DNA of 64,000 bases from Lentzea sp033794685 (GTDB lineage: Bacteria; Actinomycetota; Actinomycetes; Mycobacteriales; Pseudonocardiaceae), in the NCBI GenBank assembly GCA_033794685.1, contig JARAYZ010000002.1; one strand, written 5' to 3'. How positions within the stretch are numbered: position 1 is the stretch's first letter; each line of letters opens with the position of its first letter. Below, piece after piece: positions 43,951-51,609 of this stretch. The translations under genes and the position numbers were made by a program. A model generated the notes under the pieces. That model was given only the letters and a program-made list of their open reading frames with translations. It made no database searches and was not told the origin of the DNA.

Positions 43951-44408
43951 TTCACGTACCTCCAGGCCCACCAACCGGTTCCAGCGAGAACGACCAGCGC
44001 GGACCAGCCGCCCGCCAGTGGCGTCAGCAGCACGCCCACCACGGCGGCGATCCCTGCCCACGTGCGGGCGCGCGGTTCCCAGAAACCGCGCACGGCCGGG
44101 TTCGCCAGGAGCGCGCCGCCGACGGCGAGAGCGAGTCCTGCCGGGACCACGTTCCACGGGCTGAAGAAGAAGACGAGCACCGCCACCGCGGCCAGCCCGG
44201 CGACCGCCCCGGCGACGCGGTGGAGGAGCAGGAGCGCGTCGGCGTCGGTGTCGCGCCGTGCTCGTAGAACCGCGTTCACGCCCTTGTGCAGGTTCTCGGC
44301 GAGTTCGGGCCAGTGCGGGTCGTCCGGGCCGGACGCGGTGAGGGCGTCGAGCTGTGTCCGCAGCGCTTTCTGCTCGACCACGAGCAGGGAGTGGGGGTTG
44401 TCCGCCAT
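43947..44408 (-). CDS. small membrane protein of unknown function
   Basis: 153 aa from ATG 44408. The cytosolic N-terminus of about 65 residues is helical (LLVVEQKALRTQLDALTASG). Four hydrophobic helices follow in two hairpins (VAGAVAGLAAVAVLVFFFSP, VVPAGLALAVGGALL, WAGIAAVVGVLLTPL, ALVVLAGTGWWAWRYV). Unknown function; paired with the coiled-coil gene downstream. Confidence 0.73.
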   Translation of the reverse strand: MADNPHSLLVVEQKALRTQLDALTASGPDDPHWPELAENLHKGVNAVLRARRDTDADALLLLHRVAGAVAGLAAVAVLVFFFSPWNVVPAGLALAVGGALLANPAVRGFWEPRARTWAGIAAVVGVLLTPLAGGWSALVVLAGTGWWAWRYVK

Positions 44409-44549
44409 GGCAGCAGATGGTCGGGCGCGGCAGGGTGACGATCCAGGGCTACCGCGCGGAATAGGCCGCTTGCCGCGCAACGTCACCCGTACAGCCGGAG
44501 CCGATGTCCTCTTCCCCGAGGAGAAGTGGACACCCAGTCCATTGAGGAC

Positions 44550-45053
44550 TCATAGTTCGCGCAGCCACTTGGTGAGCGTGGCGAGGTCGGCCTCGGTGAT
44601 GCCCACCTGGGAGTCGACGCGCAGGAGCAGCGCCTCGCCCTGGTGCTGTGCCTCCACCCAGGCGCGGTCGAGGTCGCCGATCTCGTCGTCGACCCAGGCG
44701 AACGGGCGGCCGGCCGCGGTGTTGACCAGGGCTCGCGTCTTCCAGTGCAGCGTGCTCGGGTCGTCCTCGTCCGGTGCGTCGGGCAGGTCGGCCACCGGCA
44801 GTTCCGGCAGGCCGAGGAGCGGAGCGATCACGTCGTTGGCGTCGTGCATCCACGCGGTGGCCCAGACCAGGTCGCACGGCAGGGCCAGCAGTCGCGGGCC
44901 GTGCGAGCGGGTGATCTTGGCCAGTTGTGGGTTGGACGTCTGCTGCCAGTCGTCCCAGCGCTCGGCGGTGCTCGGCACCGCCGTCCCGCCGTAGGGCAGC
45001 AGGGTTCCGTCGACGTCCAGGAAGACCAGTGGGCGTTGTGCCGGGTTGACCAT
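44550..45053 (-). CDS. HAD-like hydrolase
   Basis: 167 aa from ATG 45053. Motif I VFLDVDGTLLPYGG supplies the nucleophile Asp and acid Asp. The acidic motif IV region is FAWVDDEIGDLDRAW. The cap is short, so it belongs to a small, cap-poor HAD branch common in actinobacteria. Likely a phosphatase of unknown substrate. Confidence 0.8.
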   Translation of the reverse strand: MVNPAQRPLVFLDVDGTLLPYGGTAVPSTAERWDDWQQTSNPQLAKITRSHGPRLLALPCDLVWATAWMHDANDVIAPLLGLPELPVADLPDAPDEDDPSTLHWKTRALVNTAAGRPFAWVDDEIGDLDRAWVEAQHQGEALLLRVDSQVGITEADLATLTKWLREL

Positions 45054-45073
45054 GAGGCCACGGTATAGGCGCG

Positions 45074-45454
45074 TCAGTCCGGCGGTGGCAGGTAGTAGAA
45101 GCGGCGACGGCTGAGCAGCAGCGAGTCGTCGGAGAGCGTGAAGAAGTCGGCGAAATCGAATTCGCGGGGTGTGGTACCGGGCGGGGAGTAATGCCCGACC
45201 GCCACCACGCAATGCCCTTCGCCGATCACCTTGAACAGTTCGTGCGTGCCTCCGGTGGTGCTCGCGAGGCGCACCGCGTCCGCGCGGTTGTGGCAGGCCG
45301 GCGCGCCGGGTGTGCGCACCTGCACGTCCTCGTGCAGCAGCGACGCGTAGGCGTCCAGGTCTCCCTCGTCCAGGTACAGGTAGGACAACCGGACGTGGTC
45401 CACACCCGCGGCCAGCGTCGCCGCGCTGGGTGGCGGGTGGCCGTCTCCCGTCAT
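45074..45454 (-). CDS. SnoaL-like/NTF2-fold protein
   Basis: 126 aa from ATG 45454, with AAGGAG ahead. The cone-shaped NTF2 fold is suggested by the N-terminal helix DHVRLSYLYLDEGDLDAYAS, LLHEDVQVRTPG and the closing strands DFADFFTLSDDSLLLSRRRF. Members isomerise, hydrolyse or only bind small ligands. Divergent from the SARP gene at 45668 across 213 bp. Not obviously part of the NRPS cluster. Confidence 0.78.
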   Translation of the reverse strand: MTGDGHPPPSAATLAAGVDHVRLSYLYLDEGDLDAYASLLHEDVQVRTPGAPACHNRADAVRLASTTGGTHELFKVIGEGHCVVAVGHYSPPGTTPREFDFADFFTLSDDSLLLSRRRFYYLPPPD

Positions 45455-45667
45455 GGCGAACTCCTTCGGGCGACTTCGGAATGCAATGCCCAGAGTTTCA
45501 GTTGCCGATAACCCAGGCCTATCACGGCGCTTTCCCGTCACCGTCCACGCCGCAATCCCTCCCGGATGACGGGATGATCGAGCATCCGCCGGATATACAA
45601 GTACATCCCGTGTTGCATACATTGGGGAAGTCGGTCGCTGGGGGATGCACAAGGAGGGGCGGCGGAC

Positions 45668-48628
45668 GTGAGTGCTGTGCTGCGCAGGTCCGGGGATTCC
45701 GTGTTCCGGATCCTCGGACCGATCGAGGTCGAGGGGCCGTCCGGGCCGGTGTGGGTGACGCCCGGACGCCAGCAGGTCGTCCTCGCGCTCCTGCTGATGG
45801 AGGCGAACCAGGTCGTCAGCACGGACCAGATCGTCGACACGCTGTGGAACCAGCTGCCCCCGGACACCGCGCGCACCCAGGTGCAGATCTGCGTGTCACG
45901 GCTGCGCAAGAAGCTGGCCGACGCGGGTGTCGACCTGCCGATCGTCACGCGGATGCCCGGTTACCAGTTGCTGCTCGGCGGCAACACGCTCGACATGCAC
46001 GTCTTCGCCGGCAAGCTCGCCGAGGCCAGGGTGCTGGTGAAGGAGGGCCGCACGGCCGAGGCGGCGAACCTGCTGCGGTCGGCCGTGGCGCTGTGGCGCG
46101 GTCCGTGCCTGAGCGGACTGCCGAACCCCGCGTTGCGCAGCCGGGCGTCGCGGCTGGACGAGGACCTGCTCACCGCCACCGAGGACTACCTCGAACTGGA
46201 GCTCGAACTCGGCCGTCACCACCAGATCGTCGGTGAGGTCACCCGCCTCGTGCACGAACACCCGATGCGCGAACGGCTGCGCGCTGTGCTGATGCTCGCG
46301 CTGCACCGCGCGGGCAGGCAGGGCGAGGCGCTGGAGGCGTACCGGACGGGCCGGCACCTGCTGGTCGAGGAACTGGGCCTGGAGCCGGGGGAGCGGTTGC
46401 GGCTGCTGGAGTCGGCGATCCTCTCCGGGGACGTCGTCAGCGGCCAGGCCGAGCCCGTGCCGGCCGTCGTCGTGCCCGTGCCGAGCGTCGAACGTCCGCG
46501 GCAGCTGCCCGCCGACACCGCCGACTTCATCGGCAACGACGCCCTGATCCGCACCGCGGAGGCCGTCCTGGTCGGCGGGGACCGAAGAGCCGTCGGCGTC
46601 GTGGTGATCATCGGCAGACCCGGCAGCGGCAAGACCACCGTCGCCGCCCACATCGGCCACCGCGTCGCCGACCGGTTCCCCGACGGACAGCTCTACTGCG
46701 ACCTGCGCGGCACCCGTGAGGAACCGACCGCCGCCGCCGACGTGCTGGGCAGGTTCCTGCAGGCACTGGGCATCCCGGGCGCGGTGATCCCGATGGGCCT
46801 GGACGAGCGCGTCGAGATGTACCGGACGTTGATGGCCGAACGGCGCACCCTCGTCGTGCTCGACGACGCGTCCGCCGAGAGCCAGGTGATCCCGTTGCTG
46901 CCGGGCAGCAACACCTGCGCCGTGGTCGTGACCAGCCGGTCGCGGCTGACCGGGGTGCCGGGCGCGCGTCAGGTCGAGGTCGAGGTGTTCGACTCCGGTC
47001 AGTCGCTGGAACTGCTGGACCGGGTCATCGGCGCGGAACGGGTGGCCCGCGAACCCGAGGCCGCCGCCGCACTCGTGCGGACCGTCGGCGGACTGCCGCT
47101 GGCGTTGCGGATCATCGCCGCCCGGCTCGCGGCCCGGCCGCACTGGTCACTCGCCTCGATGGTGCACCGGCTGGCGAGCGAACGGCACCGGCTCGACGAA
47201 CTGGCGCACGGCGAGATGACCATCCGCGCGAGCCTTTCCCTGACCCACAACGGAATGGACCGGCGCTCACGGACCCTGTTCGGGCTGCTCGGCCTCGCCG
47301 AGGGCCCGGAACTGCCCGGCTGGGTCGCGGGCGCGGTGCTGGACGACGACTCGCGGTACCCGTCGGACCTGCTGGAACCGTTGGTGGACGTGCAGATGCT
47401 CGACGTGACCACGGTCGAGCGCACCGGCGAGTTCCGCTACCGCTACCAGGACATCGTGCGGCTCTTCGCACTGGAGAAGCTGAACGCCGACGTGGCGCCG
47501 GACATGCGGCGCCGTGCCGTGGAACGCGTCCTCGGCGGGTGGCTCGCGCTCGCGGAGCAGGCTCACCGGTCCGTCTACGGCGGTGATTACGCCGTCCTGC
47601 ACGGCACCGCGCTGCGCTGGCTGCCGCCCGCGACGTACGTCCAGCAGGTGTCGGGTGATCCGCTGGAGTGGTTGGACGGTGAGCAGGCCAACCTGTGCGC
47701 GGCGATCAGCCAGGCCGCCGACGCCGGCTTCGACGAGGCGTGCTGGGACCTCGCCGTCACGGCCGCGACGCTGTTCGAGTCGCACGGCTACCTGGACGAC
47801 TGGGAGAAGACGCACGAGAAGGCGTTGCAGGCCACCAAGGCCGCCGGGAACGTCCGCGGCACGGCGGCGGTGCTGAGCTCGATGGGCACGCTGCACATCA
47901 ACCGCGGCCAGACCACCCGCGCACACGAGGCGCTGACGACGGCGCTGGCGACGTTCGAGGAACTCGACGACCCGCGCGGCCTCGCGCTCTGCCGCCGCGA
48001 CCTCGGCCTGCTCGCGCGCTGGTCGGGCGACGACGACCTGGCACTCGAGCTGTACGCCGCCGCGATGCGCGACCTCGACCGGTCGCAGGACCTCGTCGGG
48101 CGAGGCATCGTCCTGACGCACCAGACGGACGTCCTGTGCCGTCGCGGCCGGACCGACGAGGCCACGGCGCAGCTTCTCGAAGCGCTGATGATCTTCGAGG
48201 GAGCGGGCTACCGCAACGGGATCCCGCACGCGCTGCGGCGGATCGGTCAGGTGCAGGTGCGGGCCGGGCAGCACCGCGACGCCCTGGCGACGTTCACACG
48301 GGTGCTCGGGATGGTGCGCGAGAGCCGCGACGTGATCGGGGAAGGGCACCTGCTGCGCAACCTCGGCGAGGTGAGTGCCGCGCTCGGCCAGGACCGCGAG
48401 GCGCGGTCGTACTTCGAGCAGGCGCTGGCGGCGCGGGAACGGATCATGGACCACGTGGGGGCCGCGGCGATCCGGGTGGACCTGGCGCCGGTGCTGGCCC
48501 GCCTCGGCGAGTCGAACCGGGCGTCGGAGCTGGTGCTGACCGCGGTGCAGATCTTCGGTGCCCGCGGGATGGAGCGCGAACGGGAGGCGGCGGAGCAGGC
48601 GCTCACCGGTCTGTCGGCGGCGCTCTAG
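45668..48628 (+). CDS. AfsR-like SARP/NB-ARC/TPR transcriptional regulator
   Basis: 986 aa. Residues 8-100 form the OmpR-like SARP DNA-binding domain (FRILGPIEVEGPSGPVWVTP, ALLLMEANQVVSTDQIVDTL). Residues 100-255 form the BTAD. NB-ARC follows with P-loop VVIIGRPGSGKTTVAAHIG near 316 and Walker B RTLVVLDDAS. The last 330 residues are TPR-like repeats (NVRGTAAVLSSMGTLHINRG, GLALCRRDLGLLARWSG). The GTG start has AGGAGGGG upstream. TPR regulators can read peptide or protein ligands. Its TAG stop shares CTAG with the stop of the convergent SNPWN peptide gene, and an NRPS operon begins about 600 bp on, so it is the likely pathway activator. Confidence 0.9.
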   Translation: MSAVLRRSGDSVFRILGPIEVEGPSGPVWVTPGRQQVVLALLLMEANQVVSTDQIVDTLWNQLPPDTARTQVQICVSRLRKKLADAGVDLPIVTRMPGYQLLLGGNTLDMHVFAGKLAEARVLVKEGRTAEAANLLRSAVALWRGPCLSGLPNPALRSRASRLDEDLLTATEDYLELELELGRHHQIVGEVTRLVHEHPMRERLRAVLMLALHRAGRQGEALEAYRTGRHLLVEELGLEPGERLRLLESAILSGDVVSGQAEPVPAVVVPVPSVERPRQLPADTADFIGNDALIRTAEAVLVGGDRRAVGVVVIIGRPGSGKTTVAAHIGHRVADRFPDGQLYCDLRGTREEPTAAADVLGRFLQALGIPGAVIPMGLDERVEMYRTLMAERRTLVVLDDASAESQVIPLLPGSNTCAVVVTSRSRLTGVPGARQVEVEVFDSGQSLELLDRVIGAERVAREPEAAAALVRTVGGLPLALRIIAARLAARPHWSLASMVHRLASERHRLDELAHGEMTIRASLSLTHNGMDRRSRTLFGLLGLAEGPELPGWVAGAVLDDDSRYPSDLLEPLVDVQMLDVTTVERTGEFRYRYQDIVRLFALEKLNADVAPDMRRRAVERVLGGWLALAEQAHRSVYGGDYAVLHGTALRWLPPATYVQQVSGDPLEWLDGEQANLCAAISQAADAGFDEACWDLAVTAATLFESHGYLDDWEKTHEKALQATKAAGNVRGTAAVLSSMGTLHINRGQTTRAHEALTTALATFEELDDPRGLALCRRDLGLLARWSGDDDLALELYAAAMRDLDRSQDLVGRGIVLTHQTDVLCRRGRTDEATAQLLEALMIFEGAGYRNGIPHALRRIGQVQVRAGQHRDALATFTRVLGMVRESRDVIGEGHLLRNLGEVSAALGQDREARSYFEQALAARERIMDHVGAAAIRVDLAPVLARLGESNRASELVLTAVQIFGARGMEREREAAEQALTGLSAAL

Positions 48629-48885
48629 TTCCAGGGGTTGCTGCTCGCGGGAGCGCCGTTCCACGGGTTGCTGTCGTCCTGCGTGCCGTTCCACGGGTTG
48701 CTGTCGTCGGCCGCGCCGTTCCACGGGTTGCTGTCGTCCTGAACCCCGTTCCACGGGTTGCTCTCCGCCGCGACGACCGCGGGGCCGGCCTGCACGTCCG
48801 CGCCGATGATCGCCGCACCGAGACCGAACACGAGTGCGGCGCCGGCGACGGTGGTGGCGATCCGGGTGAGCGCGGCGTGCTTCAT
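48625..48885 (-). CDS. small secreted peptide of five SNPWN decapeptide repeats
   Basis: 86 aa. AAGGAG sits seven bases before the ATG. Residues 1-40 form a signal peptide (ALTRIATTVAGAALVFGLGA..., possible cleavage after VVAA). Residues 42-86 are five near-identical units: SNPWNGVQDD, SNPWNGAADD, SNPWNGTQDD, SNPWNGAPAS and a final SNPWN. The repeats are acidic and contain one Trp each and no Cys. The stop lies within the same CTAG as the SARP gene's stop. Not a known family to me. It could be a secreted signal, the source of a processed peptide pheromone, or a surface peptide. Confidence 0.85.
   Translation of the reverse strand: MKHAALTRIATTVAGAALVFGLGAAIIGADVQAGPAVVAAESNPWNGVQDDSNPWNGAADDSNPWNGTQDDSNPWNGAPASSNPWN
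48628..48762. repeat. 30-bp tandem repeats, about 4.5 copies, coding
   Basis: The DNA encoding the SNPWN units repeats every 30 bp. The minus-strand AGCAACCCGTGGAAC is invariant in the first four units, and the last unit has one C for G. The spacer codons vary at first and second positions. Confidence 0.85.
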
Positions 48886-49192
48886 GAGATTCTCCTTGCG
48901 GTTCGGAGCGGGATTTCAGCGGCTATTTCCGGCTGATGTCCACAACGCTATTGGCCGCTGTAATCCCGCCCCTATCTCGTCGGTTATCCCGGCGCTATCG
49001 CAACCGGCAGTTCCGTTCGGCACGCGATAGCGGCGGATGTAACCGCAGTTCAGGGGCTTGCAATCGTCTCGGTTGGCGAGGTTGAAGCCGACTATTCCCG
49101 CGCGGATTGCTCTGCGATGCCACCGAGATAGCGCGATATCCGAGATTGGTGCCTGTCCAGCCAACGGCAGCCCGGAAAACCGTCTCGGAGGA
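48886..49192. promoter_or_regulatory. intergenic control region with heptamers near 11-bp spacing
   Basis: This gap separates the SNPWN peptide gene and the NRPS operon. It holds CTATTGG (48948), GTAATCC (48960), CTATCTC (48972), TTATCCC (48984) and CTATCGC (48995), spaced 11-12 bp. A second set is GATTGCT (49105), GATGCCA (49116) and GATAGCG (49127), spaced exactly 11 bp. SARP proteins usually bind direct heptamers with 11-bp periodicity near -35, so these are candidate operators for both transcripts. Confidence 0.45.
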
Positions 49193-49246
49193 ATGATGTC
49201 CGCCAGCAGTCATCGACCGACCGTCCCCGCCGGGAACCTCCGGTGA
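49193..49246 (+). CDS. 17-residue leader ORF coupled to the exporter gene
   Basis: A strong CGGAGGA abuts ATG ATG, then a short frame (MMSASSHRPTVPAGNLR) ends with a TGA that overlaps the GTG of the MFS gene. The MFS gene lacks a good ribosome site of its own, so this ORF may deliver ribosomes to it. The spacing from the Shine-Dalgarno is short, which lowers confidence. Confidence 0.35.
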   Translation: MMSASSHRPTVPAGNLR

Positions 49247-50499
49247 CCGCGGTGCCCCAGGTGGACGACCCCGGCGTGACGGCCGAGGCCCCGCGCAGCC
49301 TGTGGCGGGACCGCCGCGCACTCGGCTGGACGTTCGCCACCGGCGTCTCGGCGGTCGGCGACGAGATCTGGTTCGTCGCCCTCGCGTTCACCGCCGCGCA
49401 GCTCGGCAACGCCGGACTCGCCGGCCTCGTGCTGGCCTGCGCCACCATCCCGCGGGCCCTGCTGACGATCGTCGGCGGCGCGCTCACCGACCGGTTCGAC
49501 GCCCGCCGCATGATGATCGGCGCCGACATCGCGCGGATCGTCGTGCTCGCCGGAGCGCTCACCATGCTCGCGGCGAGCGGCGTGTCCGCCGGTCTGCTCA
49601 TGGTCGTCGGCCTGCTGTTCGGTGTGGCCGACGCGTTCTACGGACCGGCTTCCGGAGCGTTCCCCCGGCAGCTGGTGCGCAGGTCGGAACTGGTCCGGCT
49701 GTCGGCGTTGCGGCAACTGCTCGACCGGCTGGCCGGCGTGCTCGGCGCGCCACTGGGCGGCCTCGTGCTCGTGGCGTGGGGGCTGGGCGGCGCGATGCTG
49801 CTGGACCTCATCTCGTTCGCGGTGGTCCTCGTGGTGCTGATCGCGGTCCGGCCGCGCTGGCCACTGGCGCGCTCCACCGGCGGCACGGTCCGTGCCGACA
49901 TCCGCGACGGGCTCACCTACCTGCGGCTCACGCCGAAGGTCCGCGACCTCGTGATCACGTTGTCCGGCCTCAACGTCTTCGTCAGCCCGGTGGTCGCGGT
50001 CGGGCTCGCCCTGCACGCCGTCGGCAGCGGCTGGGGCGGTGTCGGGCTCGGCTGGCTGACCGCCGCGATGGGCGGTGGCGCAGCGATCGGCACCCTGATC
50101 GCCCTGAAGTGGCGCCCCGAAAGGCCTTTGCGCGCCGCCGTGCTGCTGCTGTTCGGCCAGGCCGCGTCACTCGGGCTCGTCGGCAACGCCGGGTACGCGG
50201 CGACCCTCGCCGGGATGGTCGTGGTCGGCGTCGTCGCGGGCCTCGCCTCACCGATGCTGTCCGGCGCGTTCCAGGCGACCGTCGACGAGGAGTACATCGG
50301 CCGCGTCGGCTCCGTGCTGACGCTCACCGACGACGCGTTCACGCCTCTCACGATGGTCGGTTTCGGTCTCCTCGCCCAAGTTCTCGGCCTCGGCACCGCG
50401 GCCGCGTTGTTCGCCGGCGGTTTCGCCGCGCTGCTCCTCTACGCCATTTCCCGCCCACACGTGCGGGACCTGCGGATCCCGGACGAAAGGAACTCCTGA
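49243..50499 (+). CDS. MFS exporter, EntS-like
   Basis: 418 aa with twelve hydrophobic segments. FVALAFTAAQLGNAGLAGLV and the loop GGALTDRFDARRMMIGADIA (the MFS A motif, G...DR...RR) place it in the enterobactin-exporter-like group. It is the first gene of the NRPS operon and most likely exports the peptide product. The GTG start overlaps the leader ORF stop, and the stop overlaps the ATG of the aminotransferase gene. Confidence 0.87.
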   Translation: MTAVPQVDDPGVTAEAPRSLWRDRRALGWTFATGVSAVGDEIWFVALAFTAAQLGNAGLAGLVLACATIPRALLTIVGGALTDRFDARRMMIGADIARIVVLAGALTMLAASGVSAGLLMVVGLLFGVADAFYGPASGAFPRQLVRRSELVRLSALRQLLDRLAGVLGAPLGGLVLVAWGLGGAMLLDLISFAVVLVVLIAVRPRWPLARSTGGTVRADIRDGLTYLRLTPKVRDLVITLSGLNVFVSPVVAVGLALHAVGSGWGGVGLGWLTAAMGGGAAIGTLIALKWRPERPLRAAVLLLFGQAASLGLVGNAGYAATLAGMVVVGVVAGLASPMLSGAFQATVDEEYIGRVGSVLTLTDDAFTPLTMVGFGLLAQVLGLGTAAALFAGGFAALLLYAISRPHVRDLRIPDERNS

Positions 50500-51572
50500 T
50501 GACCACGCAGCTGAGCTCGCCCGCCACCAGCAACCCTGGCCACGGCGACGCCTTCACCGACCACATGGTCAGCCTCACCTGGAACGCCGTCGACGGCTGG
50601 CACGACCGCCGCGTCGGCCTGCTGGAGCCGTTGCCGCTGCACCCGGCGACCATCGGCCTGCACTACGCCCAGGTGATCTTCGAGGGACTCAAGGCCCACC
50701 GCGGCCCCGACGGCTCGGTGTCGGTGTTCCGCCCGGACCGCAACGCCCTGCGGTTCCAGAGCTCCGCCCGCCGCCTCGCGATGCCGGAGCTCCCGGTCGA
50801 GGACTTCCTCACCGCGCTCGACGACCTGGTGCTGCTCGACGGCGCCGGCCTGCCCGACGACCCGTCGATCAGCCTCTACCTGCGGCCGCTGATGTTCGCG
50901 ACCGACCCGAACCTGATGCTGCGCCCGTCCGACGAGTACCGGTTCCTGCTGATGGCGTTCGTCGCCGGCGGGTTCTTCGGGGACAAGGCGCTGGAGCCGG
51001 TGTCGGTGCTGGTCAGCCGGGAGCACAGCCGCGCGGTGCAGGGCGGCACCGGCGACGTGAAGTGCGCCGCGAACTACGGCCCGTCGTTCGTCGCGCAGAA
51101 CCTCGCCCGCCAGGCCGGCTGCCAGCAGGTCGTGTGGCTCGACGCCGCCGAGCACCGGTGGGTCGAGGAGATGGGCGGCATGAACCTGTTCTTCGTGCGC
51201 CGCACAGCTTCCGGCACCGAGGTCGTCACGCCCGGACTCACCGGAACGCTGCTGCCCGGCGTCACCCGCGAGTCGCTGATGGTGCTCGCGGCCCGCCTCG
51301 GCCACACGGTCCGCGAGGAGCGGATCTCCGTCGACCAGTGGCGTGCGGAGTGCGCCTCCGGCCTCATCACCGAGGTCTTCGCCTGCGGCACGGCGGCCGT
51401 GGTCACGCCGGTCGGCACGGTGCGCGACCGCGACGGCGACTGGGTGATCGGCGACGGCACCGCCGGACCGGTGACCCGCGAGCTGCGCCAGGCGCTGATC
51501 GACACCCAGCGCGGCGTCCTGCCCGACCCCGGCGGCTGGCGGCGCGTGATCGTTCCCGCGTCCGGCCTCTGA
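50499..51572 (+). CDS. class IV PLP aminotransferase, branched-chain type
   Basis: 357 aa. The IlvE-type layout is visible: LHYAQVIFEGLKAHRGPDGS, SARRLAMPELPVEDFL, SLYLRPLMFATDPNL and GTGDVKCAANYGPSFVAQNL. The PLP Lys is in DVKCAANY and the Glu in WVEEMGGMNLFF. FACGTAAVVTPV binds phosphate. It resembles BCAT but sits inside the NRPS operon, so it probably serves a pathway amino acid (for example 2-oxo acid to building block). Coupled to the exporter gene by TGATG. Confidence 0.87.
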   Translation: MTTQLSSPATSNPGHGDAFTDHMVSLTWNAVDGWHDRRVGLLEPLPLHPATIGLHYAQVIFEGLKAHRGPDGSVSVFRPDRNALRFQSSARRLAMPELPVEDFLTALDDLVLLDGAGLPDDPSISLYLRPLMFATDPNLMLRPSDEYRFLLMAFVAGGFFGDKALEPVSVLVSREHSRAVQGGTGDVKCAANYGPSFVAQNLARQAGCQQVVWLDAAEHRWVEEMGGMNLFFVRRTASGTEVVTPGLTGTLLPGVTRESLMVLAARLGHTVREERISVDQWRAECASGLITEVFACGTAAVVTPVGTVRDRDGDWVIGDGTAGPVTRELRQALIDTQRGVLPDPGGWRRVIVPASGL

Positions 51573-51609
51573 CAGCCCCGACCAGCGAAAACCAAGGGTG
51601 GGAAAGAAC

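Noticed and set aside
48628..48762. 30-bp repeats considered as a CRISPR array
   Set aside because: Units are contiguous without spacers, in frame within a signal-peptide-bearing ORF, and have no cas genes nearby.
49058..49246. Longer 62-codon version of the leader ORF
   Set aside because: The upstream part runs through the heptamer region, has no ribosome site and no conserved look. Only the last 17 codons follow a Shine-Dalgarno.
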